Below, piece by piece: positions 1-11,466 of a DNA stretch of 64,000 nt. Below the pieces are notes generated by a model. That model was not told the DNA's origin, ran no database searches, and saw only the letters and a program-made list of their open reading frames with translations. A program made the translations under genes and the position numbers. Position 1 is the first letter of the stretch. Each line of letters starts with the position of its first letter. Source of the DNA: Kingdonia uniflora (taxonomy: Eukaryota > Streptophyta > Magnoliopsida > Ranunculales > Circaeasteraceae); the NCBI GenBank assembly GCA_014058105.1, contig JACGCM010002394.1:2604001-2668000 (forward strand), written 5' to 3'.

Positions 1-719
1 ACATAAGATTATATACTACTAATAGTTACCATTACTGCATAATGATCTCGCGTACGATGGAAAGAAGCTATAAAAAAGCACATGCAGCTGGATTTGTTTG
101 AAATTAAAAACTAGGTCAAAAAGAATCAGTGAAGTTTAAGTACCTCAGATCTGTTGATGTGGTGGTGATTATTCTAGACTAATTAAAAAGAAGAAAGAAG
201 ACAAAAAGAAAGAAGAAGTAATAATAGAGAGATCTAGAGAGATAGATGAGAATGAAAACTATAATATAATATAGATAAAACTAACTTTGATAAAATAATT
301 TTTTTCTAGATAAAACTAACTTATTTTAGGTAACTCTACTCATGTTAAACGTTGCTTATAGTATAATATAACATAGGCGATCTTTCATATACACTATCGA
401 AAGATATCGCACATTGTTGTACTGGAATAACTGAGTCGTGTGTCTCAGTATCGATTAAACAATGTCAGCAGTCCAAATTTAATTGCTTTCAATTCTAAAA
501 ATTGGCTCTGTAACTCATCTCAAATAAATACACAGTAAAACAGACCGGGAACACTCTTAACGCAAATAGATGCATAATAAGATAGTGATTTCCTCTTGAA
601 ATTGCAAGTACATAGCAAACTTGGATTTGTTTCCACTAAATCGTACTCTTATGATTGCACAAACTAAGCAAATCTGACACTTGAAACATAGATAGCTCTA
701 GATCGACAGTCCAAATCCA
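1..719. other. AT-rich flank without a recognisable gene
   Basis: No reading frame of useful length and no terminal repeat is visible here. The sequence is A/T rich with short purine tracts around 185-245. It precedes the P450 fragment, so it may be old intron or intergenic DNA, but nothing in it supports an assignment. Confidence 0.5.
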
Positions 720-1007
720 ATGAAGAAAGAACAAGAAAAGGTAAGAATAGTGGTAGGAATGAAGTCCAAGGTGCATGAGGAGGATATTTACCAAATGGGG
801 TACCTCAAATGTGTGCTTAAAAAGATCCTGACATTACATCCAACTGGTCAAATGTTGGTTCCTCAATTTAATTCCAAAGGTACTACTTTGAATGGCTATG
901 ACATCCTGGCTAATACAACAGTATTGGTAAATGTCGGGGCAATTATGCGAGACCCCAAAATATGGGACAATGCAAAAGAGTTTATTCCGGAGAGATTCAC
1001 TAACTCC
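720..1007 (+). pseudogene. Cytochrome P450 fragment, CYP71 clan
   Basis: About 96 codons read as the K-helix to pre-heme part of a plant CYP71-type monooxygenase. Recognisable pieces are EEDIYQMGYLKCVLK, LHPTGQMLVP, LNGYDILANTTVLVN, RDPKIWDNAKEFIPERF. These would normally sit near residues 330-430 of a roughly 500-residue ER-anchored enzyme. The conserved ExxR of the K helix is lost: the ETLR normally found before LHP reads KILT. The heme-binding FxxGxRxCxG segment is absent, because homology stops abruptly after ERFTNS. No upstream exon is visible. This is a dead fragment, the only clear host-gene trace in the window. The match to the CYP71 clan is from family knowledge, not a search; the subfamily is not determined. 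Confidence 0.8.
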
Positions 1008-1849
1008 TTCACAAAACCTCTCCGACGTTCAACCACGAAAGCCCTACAAACAATCACACCCATTATCAACCCAATATACTTAACAACACCTACTGTAAAT
1101 TCAAATTTTGGATTCCCCCTTTTTTCCAGTACACTACTCACAATAGCCATTTCATCAAATACCTCGACTTCATTGAACGCCTCGCCTAACAATCAAAATT
1201 GTTACTTCAAACTACTAACAAAAGTGTAAATAAAATTCTTCAGCATAATACTTTGAAATCTGTATTTTCAAATTTGAGACATTCATGTTTTAATATGGGC
1301 ATCAGAAGAAACCGTGCAGTACTTCCACAATAGAAAAAAAAGTATAAAATAGTAAAAATATCAGTCAGAGAAAGAAAAAAATGTTGATAATAGAATTGTT
1401 GTTATTGAAGGGAAAAACAACTTGCTAATTGAACTTTAACACCTAAAATTTTCTAAATTCATTCAATCCTATGCCATTTTAGAAATCAGCTATTATGTGG
1501 TTACTACTAATTGAATACTTCAAACTAGATAATAGGAATTCTAGAAAATAATCAAAGTTTGAAATAGGAAAACTTACAAACAACAAAGATTAACATAAAT
1601 AAGCTAAACAAGAAATCCATGTGCAACAGAATTCAACAAAGGCAACAACATTGAGCAGCCGAGATCAACAATCAAGGAATTTAGGTTTCAGTTTTAAGGT
1701 TTATGATCATCTATTGGGATTTTGCTCAATAGCAGAGTGTTGAGAGAGAAGGATTGCGGGGAGGAGTTGAACTTGCGAGAAGAATGAAGAGAGATCGAGT
1801 TAAGTTAAAATTATGGGTTTTTGTTTTTTGCTATGTTTTTATCTAACAA
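1008..1849. other. Non-coding AT-rich stretch
   Basis: The frame of the P450 fragment stays open to 1229 but no longer resembles a P450. An opposite-strand frame (896-1192) is open too but matches nothing I recognise. The rest is A/T-rich sequence without repeats or terminal structures. Confidence 0.4.
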
Positions 1850-2088
1850 CAGTCCATAAACATATACTATTAGAGATTGCCATGTCTAACTGTCTTTAAA
1901 CATATACATTAGGGATGGCTAAGTATAATAGTCCCTAAACTTATACTATTAAGGACATGGTGATTCTTTCCGTCCCATGAGCAAAAATTATAAGAGACTA
2001 ATTCAAAATCGTCCCAAATATTTTATTATTGGAGAGAAATTTCACTCCGTCTCTAATATCTGGTCCCTAATAATCATTTTTTTTAGTG
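1850..2088. mobile_element. Terminal region of a CACTA-type DNA transposon
   Basis: The segment ends TTTTTTTTAGTG at 2088, which on the other strand is CACTAAAAAAAA, the hallmark terminus of CACTA (En/Spm) elements. Inward lie repeated GGGAC/GGACGGA and TTAG-GAC motifs, and three diverged copies of an about 40-bp unit starting near 1850, 1891 and 1930 (core TAAACATATACTATTAG). Such subterminal repeats are typical of plant CACTA elements. I did not find the matching opposite terminus, so this is a one-ended remnant. A 3-bp target duplication cannot be tested with one end. Confidence 0.45.
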
Positions 2089-3047
2089 AAAACCTACACA
2101 CAATATTTGTGCGATGCCTTGATTTTGATCTCTCCATCAATCAAGCGGTTTCGAGGATTATTGGATGTTGCTGCTGTGTTGAACTATGGTGATTTTGGTT
2201 GCGATTTAATTATTGCAGCAAATACTGTTTCGGACAGTATTACAGGTCCATCTAACATATTATTCAGTCGATTGGATTCCAGTCGTTAAGGCATGATTTC
2301 CCCAGATTGAAGGATGCATAGAAACTATTAACCAAGCTGCCCGTTTCTTCAAAAACTCTCACTTGAAGTCTCTAGTAGATCTAATCAAAGCCAGAATTGC
2401 CAAATTATAACCTCGTTTATCTCGATTCATATGATGTTTAATCGAATGCTTCAAGTCTTCTCATCACCATATTTATCTTGTTTGGTTTAACTGTGGTTGG
2501 CCGAGGCAACGGAGAAACAGGCAATTCTTTAAAGCCTTGAATGTGGCGACCATTGGAATATCTAATCCATCGTCAGATCCAGTATGGCTAGTTCCAAGAG
2601 TTCCTTTTATATCTATCTAGCCTGCCGTATTGTTCGGATCTTGGTGGTGGTACTTTTGGTGTTACGCATACCGTTTTAGCTTAACCAACATATTACTATA
2701 AGAAATCTCATGTAGCTACGGTGATGAATCAACGAAGGAAGTCGATTCCAATTATTAGGATCTCAGGGGCTCTGAACATCTCTCGTAAGAAGATACTGAT
2801 TCGAGTGATGAAACGATGCTCACCTGTCTTTATTATTTTTTGGGTTTTCTTAACTACCTCTGCATCTAGTAAAGCAACTTTATCATTTTTGCTCAAATTC
2901 TATGGGCGTATCATCAGAGCCACTCACTTCCATATTCTCACGAGTATCAACTTTAGATATTCCAACGAATAACGTTAGAAGGTCTTACAAATTGGTTTGT
3001 AGCAGATGTAGTACCTGAACAACATGTGGTATCTTCAACAAACATAA
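2089..3047. other. Unassigned sequence with only short open frames
   Basis: Several short + strand frames (63-83 codons) occur, but none shows a motif I recognise, and stops interrupt all of them. It lies between the CACTA end and the weak Copia gag remnant and could be the decayed N-terminal part of that gag, which I cannot support. Confidence 0.3.
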
Positions 3048-3420
3048 GCTATATTTGATAGATTGGCAACATCTGGGAGTATAATCCATGATCCAAATAT
3101 ACATAAACTCATCCTACCCAGCCCTGAATATGAAGTTTTTCATTCCACTCATATTGCAGCAGTTGACGAAGCCCATATAGAGGATTGTCAGGTTCATCTA
3201 TTGGCCTCCGAATAGAGTTTTGATCAACAAAATACTATAGTTAATATCACTTAACTATCTGCTAATACTGCGACCTCTTCTAGTGGGCGCAACAACTTCA
3301 AAACAAAGTAAATTCTTTCCATCATCAAATGTCTTTATATGGAGGCCAACAACCATGTCAAAGTCGTGGTCGTAATTTTACAGTCCGACTAGACGATCAG
3401 AATATTCTCGTAAACGAGTT
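3048..3420 (+). pseudogene. Copia-type gag remnant (weak)
   Basis: One frame reads about 50 codons, including RLATSGSIIHDPNIHKLIL, PSPEYEVFHSTHIAAVDEAH and IEDCQVHLLASE. The spacing resembles plant Copia gag (UBN2-type) sequences, where a G-x-EY-x(n)-V segment is followed by an E/D-L-x-x-x-LL-x-x-E helix. After a stop come SANTATSSSGRNNF and a basic QSRGRNF segment, like the linker before a zinc knuckle. No zinc knuckle or pol follows. The resemblance is by eye and from family knowledge; a chance match is possible. Confidence 0.35.
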
Positions 3421-3674
3421 CAATCGAGCTCTGGATTCTTAGTTTGAACCAATCGCAAATTCGAGCAATGGTGCCAACCGCCAAGTCAATTTTTCCTCCA
3501 ATTGTATTACTACTATTTGAACAAGTAGAACTGGGTATTCAAGCTCGACTTCATCTTCAAAGCCGTTTAAGCCTATACTTGGGGCGAGCTCGACATCAGT
3601 TCCAGCCATATTGCTCGAGCTTATTATTAATCTAATCGACTTAAATCATACTTGGGGGGCGAACTTGACCAGCA

Positions 3675-4175
3675 CATTACAGGTCGGTTATTGGTTCGCC
3701 CAATTCAACCAACAGATTACATAATATATTACAGGTCGCTTATTGGTTCATCCCAATTTGACCGCCTATCTAATACATTACAGGTCGCTTATTGGTTCGT
3801 CCAATTCAACCAAATAGATTACATATTACAGGTCGTTTATTGGTTTATCCCAATTTGACCAATCCATCTAATGCATTACAGGTCACTTATTTGTTCGTCC
3901 AATTCGACCAGACAGATTACATATTATAGATTACATATCACAGTACTTTTCTACTATCTCATACAAGTACTTCTATATACAAAATTGTTACTTCAGCCAA
4001 TTCAATCTTTTAAATACATTTCAGATCACTTATTGGTTCATCCCAATTTGACCAACCCATCTAATACATTACAGGTTGGTTATTGGTTTGTTTAATTTGA
4101 CTAAACAGTTTACAGATCGGTTATTGGCTCACCTAATTAATTCGACCAAACAGACAACATATTACAGGTCGAATA
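3675..4175 (+). repeat. Tandem array, about 50-bp monomer
   Basis: Units beginning ACAGGTCG(C/G)TTATTGGTT start near 3679, 3731, 3780, 3828, 3878, 4020, 4071, 4112 and 4164, giving spacings of about 48-52 bp with one shorter unit. Neighbouring units alternate between a CGTCCAATTCAACC and a CATCCCAATTTGACC version, so an about 100-bp dimer is also visible. An unrelated block (about 3920-4015) shared with element D interrupts the array. Confidence 0.85.
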
Positions 4176-4319
4176 TCTCAAAAACAGACATCGACGTCAT
4201 CGATAATAAACTGCATCAGAATCAAGATAACAACGTCAGGTAACGGTTAGAGAATGACCTTCTCAGCCAACACCACTCAACCATGATGCTTCTCGTGCTA
4301 TTCGCTGAAAGCCGTCTTA

Positions 4320-4769
4320 TGTAAGGGGTTTATTCTGCATCTCAGACTCAAGCCCCATTTTCGACCATCATACGACTACTCGACCTCATCAACATACACG
4401 TGGCACATTTATGGAAGACACATTATGGAGTAGGAGTTACTCAAGCCGTTACACAATCATTATGAAGACTCATCCAAACCATAATGTTCAACATTAAAAT
4501 AGATAACAGTCATATTATAAGACCTATAAATAGGTCTATAGAATTACAGAGAAAGGAGATACTTTTCATATCAAGAAAGTCTCTACAAAATATTTTGTAA
4601 TAGCTAGCATTCTCAATTACATCTCTCTCTTTCTAAAATTCTCAAGAGAGGTCGTAGTTTTTAACCTATTCAAAGGTTTTCCACGCTAAACTTTTGTGTT
4701 AGTTATTATTAGCGTTCTGATTACATCTGGTGTAAAGGCTAAGTTCGAATCATGGAATTAGGCTAAACA
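4320..4769 (+). repeat. LTR of element A (450 bp)
   Basis: It begins TGTAAGGGG and ends GGCTAAACA (TG...CA). Internally it carries a TATA-like TATAAATAGG near 4525 and the D-family motifs noted for element A. It is 450 bp against 574 bp for D's LTR; the middle of A is shorter. It is the only LTR of this fragment. The sequence after 4769 does not contain the TTTGGCGTCG primer-binding motif found after the B and D 5' LTRs, consistent with this being a 3' LTR. Confidence 0.7.
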
Positions 4770-7046
4770 AACCATTGAGACAGTGGAATACACATAAATG
4801 AATCTGGCATGAATAAAAAAACAAAAACATACTTTATAATAACTCCCAAGGAATAAAATCGAAAACCTTCATTCATTTTCACTTGTCAATTGTTTTCATA
4901 AAGATAGGTACTACTGTTATAAAAGTTTGTGCTTGAATTTACAAATTAAACTTCTACTTTTATTTTGCTTCATCCCTTCTCAATCTGGCTCCACTTAATC
5001 TTTTCCTTCTCCTTCGCCTCTATCATATGTAAACCTTATTAGTATATCTCCTCACATCTCATAGTACAGAACGTTATGATTCTTGTGATTGTACTCAAAA
5101 TCATGGTTGTAATGCGAGCGCAATTACAATTTTTTTTGTCATCTATAATTCTTCTATTTTCACTCCCAAAAGCAAGAAACTATAGCCTGTGATCAATAAT
5201 AAGATAGGAAGAAAGGTTATTATATAGTCAAAGAAAATGAAAACTACATCTAAGAATGGGAGAATTCCATAAACCAAATAAAACCTATTTAAGGACTAAT
5301 TAATTGAAAGTAAACATCATTGCTTCTTTCAATGCAATAATCGAAGAAAAGGGGAGGATATCTGTTTGAGCATTAGTACACACAATAAATGACTACCAAT
5401 TAAAAAAAATGTTAAGTTTTCTAATAACGACAAATGCTAATGTACATAGACTTATAGTCTTGAGCAGTCCATGTATTGGTCAAAAGGGAAGACCTCTTCA
5501 AGACATTAGATTTTATAAATTCCTTTTAATAATTCACAAATAGGTTACAGGTATTGTAATATGAAACTTAAGACAGACCTTCACCTTATTGCACCATCCA
5601 TCCTACAAATCATCGTGTTTGGCATTCTGAAACATGGATTAATGCAGAAAAATGACAGATATAGTGTATCTTCCTATTACCTATGTATACCAAATCATAT
5701 ACCTTTGTTGTAATATTCTCAAATCACCATTAGTGCGGATGAATCCATTTGCTTGTCTAGTATCATATACCTATGTATTCAATTAGTTCATCCTTCCATC
5801 TTGTTTCATTTTGTATACACCAGTTGCCGGTCGTGATTAATTTTTGATCACTCTCAATCCAAGCAAAATGGAATCCTAAAACTTTATCCACGTATGTCGA
5901 TTCATCAAACAAAGTAGAACTGTGATGAAATTTTTTTGTAAATTCTTGAAAATTAGTATTAGGTCATTCCAATGAAAAACCACATTAAAGGGCAACGACA
6001 TTTTTCCCCAAATCAATGATCAAATTTTGCCCATCAAATTATTAATGAAACCTTTTTGATCTCCCAATCTTAGAAATCGCAGATATACACACCCAAATCG
6101 GTTAATAATTCCTACCACACCCAAATATCAAATCGCAGATTTACACACCCAACAACAACTATATTACCATAAGGAAGATCAAAAGGAAGATGATTATCCT
6201 AAATAGATAGGAGAACCATCATGAGTGCAGATTACAACAATGGTGGTCATGAGTGTAATGGTAGTCCAAAGTGCAATCCAACATTCCAACAATAGTGGTG
6301 ATAATTCAAACATCATTATAGCAACAAATCAGAAATCCCTAAGTACACAAATCAAAACCATAAGGGGAAGATCAAAACCCATGATAAGTTCTACAAAATT
6401 AGTTAGAAAGGTGTCTTGCGAGAGAGAGAAATTCCAAATTGCATAAGCTGAATTTTCAGACCTTAAATCAAATTTCCATACCTTCAATATCAAAACAAAA
6501 TCACCATTGTAGAGAGAGGTTTCGTACCACTAAAATTTCTTCATCAATCAGCATATAAATATGAATACCTAAACTTATTTTGGTTGAGAGAGAGAAAGAT
6601 ATTAAGAGAACAAAATCAATCTTCCTACCAAACCCCCAAAATCGAAATGCAAACCATCAAGAACGAAATTGAAAACTTAACTCTGACCTTTGAGAGTGAT
6701 GAGAAAAACATAGATTCGTGGTGAAAGAAAAGATAGAGAGGCTCCGATCAGAGAAATGGAGTTTTAAAAAAGAAGCATGAAGATGAAGAAGAGAGGATCG
6801 CGATCAGGAAAAAAACTGTTTAAGAGTAAAAGTTTGTCTGACTATAATCCCCTCATGTTCTAAAAAAATCTTCAAAACTACCCTTAGCATGATTTAATCT
6901 CCTCCACCTATCTAGAGTGGAGCACAATCCCGAGGGCTTTAAACTCTATCTCCGCCCCTCTTTGTCTCTTAGATAAACCTTCTCTCTCGTGGGCAATTTT
7001 TCCCCTGAGAATAACATCATTCTATAATGTAATATAGATTTAAGTT
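4770..7046. other. Gene-free AT-rich DNA before the nested stack
   Basis: About 2.3 kb with no frame above 73 codons on either strand that resembles a protein, no terminal repeats and no tandem array. It forms the left flank of element E. The five bases before E (7042-7046) are AAGTT. Confidence 0.5.
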
Positions 7047-7213
7047 TGATGTGAATTGTCTTTTAATGGTCATTTTAACCGTCAATGGACTATTTATATT
7101 TATGCTATTTTGATTCAAGCCACTCCATTTCTTGAATGCTAAGTTGATTTAGGCGCTTGTTTGTTTAACCAACACGAGGTTAAAAATGAAGTTTTTCCAA
7201 TTTCAGTAGATTT
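7047..7213 (+). repeat. Element E 5' LTR, first part
   Basis: Aligns with the start of the E 3' LTR (22680 onward): TGATGT(A/G)AATTGT, GACTATTTATATTTATG, GATTTAGG..CTTG, TTGTTTAACCAACAC and AGTAGATTT are shared in order. It stops exactly where F's LTR begins (TGTTAGGAA at 7214). Confidence 0.85.
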
Positions 7214-7461
7214 TGTTAGGAATTGAATCTAATAGTAAGCAATCAAAACACACACACATATACTAGACAAATATGAGAGAAAGATTAAAGCTTTCTTATT
7301 AGATCAAAAACCTCAGTTACAACTAAGAGAACCCTAGCTATATAAATAGAAGTAGCCTTTTCTAAAACTCTCACCAACAAGCCCTTACTTCTTGGCTAAG
7401 TTAGGAGGTGGGAACACCCCAACCTAGTTCGAGTTTCACCAAGGCCGAACCTTTCCTAACA
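7214..7461 (-). repeat. Element F 3' LTR
   Basis: 248 bp, TGTTAGG...CCTAACA, matching 19813-20058 along its whole length with scattered substitutions and small indels. Shared blocks include CATATACTAGACAAATATGA and GAGAAAGATTAAAGCTTT. It is the 3' LTR because the element reads on the minus strand. Confidence 0.9.
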
Positions 7462-7471
7462 CTCCCCCATA
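7462..7471 (-). other. Element F polypurine tract
   Basis: The plus-strand CTCCCCCATA reads TATGGGGGAG on the minus strand, directly upstream of the 3' LTR. This is the expected plus-strand primer for reverse transcription and fixes the element's orientation. Confidence 0.75.
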
Positions 7472-7711
7472 AGGTGTTTCATACTAAGATGACTTACCTC
7501 GTCAAAACCTCTGCCTATCAAAACCCCCTTGAGCAAAAAGTTATGCAAAGAAAGACTGTAATCATATGCCTTGTATGGGTTGTGGACGCGTATACGTTAC
7601 CTCATTAAAACCTCTAGTTAGTAAAAAAACCCCAAGGACCAAAATTTTACTATCAGAAAAATGAGTATAACACGTTTTGTATCCACGTTAGGATAGGATT
7701 ACTCCCCCTGA

Positions 7712-8735
7712 CGCCAATCTCCCCCGAGATCTATCTCCCCGAGATGTATCTCCCTGAGATATTAATGAATACTTTCACATGTCGATTCTGTGTGCCATCT
7801 TCTTGAACGTAGGTTGTGCTAGAGTATTCGGAAATAAATCTTGTTAAGTTGTCTTCTTAATGGGTTTGAATAACGTCAATCTCATTTGCCTTTTATAATT
7901 TATGAGTATATAAGGTCTTCCTTTGCCTTTAATAAATCCACCCTTGACTTGAATGATGCACAAGCCGCATTGTCTTTATGGGAAGTCGTTGCTTTATCTT
8001 GGATTGAAACTTAGGCCATAACTTTAGTTGATGTGATATATCGTGGAGCGCAACTATCATTATCTGCCAGCTTCATGAAGGACAAGAATTTCCGCATGGT
8101 TTGAGGATGTAGCAACTATCGTCTGCTTCATCGATCTCCAAGAATTTCATGTATCTCATACATAAATACATAGTCCATATGACAATGGTCTTTATGTGGA
8201 TCTAGCAAGTATTCTGCATCGCCGACATACCCTATAATTTTACGTTTACCATTTTTTGGGTAGAACAGACCCATGTTTTTTGTGTCAAGCAGATACCTCA
8301 GAATGTGCTTGATCTTATTCCATTGCCTTTGGGTAAGAGCAAAACTATGGCTAACAAAACAATTCTCTACGAATAAGATATCGGGTCTAGTATACCTGGG
8401 CTAAGTATAGAAAATTAACAATAGTTCCTAGATAAGGCGCATCGGCCCTAGGAGTTCATCCCCCTCATCAGGAGGGAAAAAAATGTCCTTGTCCACTACT
8501 AAGTGACGGACGGCCATAAGCGACTTAGCACCGTGTGCTGCATCCATACCGTAGCGTTAGATAACTCTCCTAGTAAATATCATATGGTGTATGAATATGC
8601 CACTACCAAGATGTTCAATCTGCAAATTTCCATAATACTTGATTTTTCCAAGATCTTCTATTTTAAATTCCTTCCCAAGGTATTCGGCGGCTCTTGTGAT
8701 CTCCCCCGGAGCTCTGATGATATCTAAATTAACTA
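7712..8735 (-). pseudogene. Element F reverse transcriptase C-terminus and RNase H
   Basis: Reading on the minus strand from about 8730: EYLGKEFKIEDLGKIKYYG and LQIEHLGSGIFIHHM, then RYTRPDILF, RQWNKIKHILRYLLDTKNMG and LFYPKNGKRKIIGYVGDAEY. These match the end of the Copia RT thumb region and the RNase H of the Ale/Retrofit lineage, which classically reads LGLQIEHLPNGI and HWNGIKHILRYL. Toward 7712 come IQVKGGFIKGK and QPTFKKMAHRIDM, the RNase H C-terminus. The catalytic YVDD box upstream is not recognisable. Several in-frame stops make it non-functional. Upstream RT sequence (to about 9400) is too decayed to delimit. Confidence 0.7.
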
Positions 8736-9559
8736 GTGCACTGTTATGATGGCTAAGCTTATATATGTGTTCTTTAGTAAGAACACATGGACAGATAAAC
8801 TCTATTTACAAAGTCCTCGACCTTCAAATATCAGTCAGCTTGCAGTATCCCATGAACCTTGATTACTTCAAGTCAATAGTGACCTATCCAATTTGTTACG
8901 TGCGTACCTCATGCGTTAGGCTTAATTGCTTTCAGAAGCTTATACCCCCCCCGGGTAATTTCATGTAGATATATGTATCTGGTTTCCTATATAGATACGT
9001 AGTAACCACTTAAGATGCATATCAAGCTTGTCCTCGATAATTGAATGACCGATCAGGTACCAGAATATTATATCGTCTATAGCAGGAGAGTAGGTCTCAT
9101 CGTAAACAATGTCAGGTCTCAGTGAGAGATCTTGGGCAGCTAGTCTTGTCTTGACCTAATAATATCTTTAAGCTCGTTGTTTTCATACTATATCAATTTG
9201 TAACTGGCAGGCTCTATGGTATCACTTTGTATTATGTTAGCAAGATGAGCTCAGCTTAGATTCTAGTCACCCACTTTGCCCAATGTGCAACAATACACAG
9301 TCGTTTAGAATAAGTAGTTATGAATCCTCATCCTTTATGGCGAGCACAGTAGCGAATATGAATACCTTATCGACAAATCACTATTTAATCATATATATGT
9401 GTCACCCCGGCTTGTCTCGTAATGCATTAATTGGTCGCGTAGCTATAATTGCCTAGTCGATAGGTAGTTCCATCCTCGATAAACCGACTACACCATTAGT
9501 AATATTTGTCCCTTATTTTGTCATTCCCTGGCTCATAATACTTTCTTCCAACGGTGCTC

Positions 9560-10560
9560 CACATTAAGTGCGAGCCTTAGATTCGTTTGCGGGATGCATA
9601 TTAATTTTCCTGGAACGTTTAGCTCTGTAGGTGTATTACTTGCAGGTACATACACCTATGATACTTCAACAACATCAATGAATGTGGCTGGCAATTCATT
9701 TACGACCTATTATAAGTGTGGAATCTGTTAAACCTTATTGTCACTTAATATGTAAAGGGATTTAGATGAGATAACGATGGTATTTTCCAACTAATCATAG
9801 AAACATCTTCAGCATTAACTATCATATCTCCCTCCAATGTTGGGAATACCGTCTCATCAAAGTAATAATATGCCCTGCAGTATATACGTTGCAAGTGGGT
9901 TTCAAATATCTAGTGATAGATACGAATCATAACCCACATAATTCCTAGCCAACGTTAGGGACCCAACTTTGTACGTTGCAGAGATGTCCTCGACACCTAC
10001 ACGACACAGACATGTGTACCGAAGGGCGATACTGGGATCCCACCTAGTTACCAATTATTTTGGGGAAGCTTTGATGATTTGCCGCAGACAAACTCTAATC
10101 AATATTGTAGGGAACAATAATACATGACCCACACACTAGCCGGAAGTTGTGATCGTAATAACAGTGGCCAAACGATTATCCTCAATCGCCTGATTATGTT
10201 CCCCGCCAACCCAAGTTGGGTATGGAATGGGGTAATCTCAATGCTCAATTATCTATCCCATTAGTAATATAATAATCATCAAAAGCTTGTGAGGTAAACT
10301 TACCAGTTCTGTCAACTCGCATCGACTTGATTGGTCGATCCAGAATTTGTCCTTGCAATCAAATAATTTAAGTGAGAAGTAGCACCAACGTTACATTCCC
10401 AACTGTTAACAATAGGCAAACATAAGACCATCTCCAAGATGTACCTATTGTGAACAGAAATGCTCAAGTGGGCCACTATGTGGATAGATATGTCCACATG
10501 TGTCTCCATGAATACGTTAGATAAAAGGCTGGAGATCCCACTCCACCTTAGTCATATTAT
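9560..10560 (-). pseudogene. Element F integrase and linker remnant
   Basis: On the minus strand the integrase core is partly readable: DRTGKFTSQAFDDYY corresponds to the canonical LDNAGEFTSQAF segment that carries the second catalytic Asp, followed downstream by LRIIVWPLLLRSQLPASVW (canonical RLQLIARPLLMRT.LP.SAW). Further on LTLARNYVGYDSYLSLDI and VNELPATFIDVVEVS match the Copia linker between integrase and RT (Y.G..SPSIIRYLEPLTGD and ANQLPDAFTD). Stops and frameshifts are frequent. The order and spacing agree with F's RT/RNase H further left. Confidence 0.65.
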
Positions 10561-10569
10561 GATGAGCAA

Positions 10570-11461
10570 TCAACTTTTCTTAAAAGCAATCGTTACACGT
10601 ACACTCTTTGGATCTTCTCCACTTTTAAGGAAAGTTGAAATGTATTCTCAATAATCCTCCTCATTATTCTAGCCCGGATAAGTGTATTGGAAACCGTTCC
10701 AATAACGTGTTTAAACCTTTAAACATCGAGATAATGCACAAAACATTACTGCCATTTTCTCTTATCATCTATTCATGATAACTATTATCATGTATGTCCC
10801 TGAAACTCAGTAAAATCTGGTTGGATTTACTAGTGTATAAAGCAGTCTGGATACCTCGTATCGTACCGTTAGGGAGTAATAGTGTGACACTATCAATGTC
10901 TTCTATCATGTTGACCATGCCAATGATATTCGTCACATTTCTGATTCACAAGGTTAGAGATAAGAAATATGTCCATATCTTAAAAGAATTGAGTGTGTGA
11001 ATGTCACGACCTTGTCCGCAGCTTCCCCTATCACCAAAGCTAATATTGTGCAACTTGGGTACATACTTACTCTCTGTAGGCATAAGCTCGTGGTTCTTAA
11101 CCAATAACTCGTTGTTTTTCTAAGAAATGAGGAGCACTTGAATCAAGTCTGCGTGTGCAGTAAACTTTTACTTGCGAATATTGCCGTTGAAGTACAATAT
11201 TAAAAGCATGGAAAGTTAACATAATATTTTTAATATCTCTGTCTACCTCAACTATTTCTCTACATAACATCATAGTAAAGTTGCATAGCCAAATGAAAAT
11301 TTTACCGTAATCATATAATACTAGAATAAGATAGTATTCTATTTTTAAGCCTTCCTGAATATGGTAGCGAGGGTACAAACAAAGCGTGAGCTCTATTGAT
11401 TAGAGATTCATTGTTCACAACAATAGCCTTATCCAGCATCTGTAGTGGCAAATGGATTTTA
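10570..11461 (-). other. Element F interior, unassigned
   Basis: By position this should encode the start of integrase and the gag/protease end. I could not match any frame confidently. The stretch ends at the GTATC target duplication of element G (11462-11466). Confidence 0.4.
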
Positions 11462-11466
11462 GTATC

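Larger units (their letters stand above)
3640..4769 (+). mobile_element. Element A: 3' end fragment of a Tat-type Gypsy element
   Basis: This fragment consists of a tandem array (about 3675-4175), a short spacer and a complete-looking LTR (4320-4769). Its LTR is recognisably related to the 5' LTR of element D (52828-53401): both contain TTTTCGACCATCATACGA and TATAAGACCTATAAATAGG. The array contains a block (about 3937-3980, CAGTACTTTTCTACTATCTC) that also occurs in D's array near 58480. No gag-pol precedes it, and the antisense gene expected between array and LTR is missing, so it is an internally deleted or truncated copy of the D family. Confidence 0.7.

Noticed and set aside
896..1192. A 98-codon minus-strand frame over the P450 fragment
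   Set aside because: It overlaps the P450 codons on the other strand, and its part beyond 1007 matches nothing I know.
3675..4175. Regularly spaced repeats that could suggest a CRISPR array
   Set aside because: Units are contiguous, about 50 bp, without unique spacers, in plant transposon DNA; this is an ordinary tandem array.
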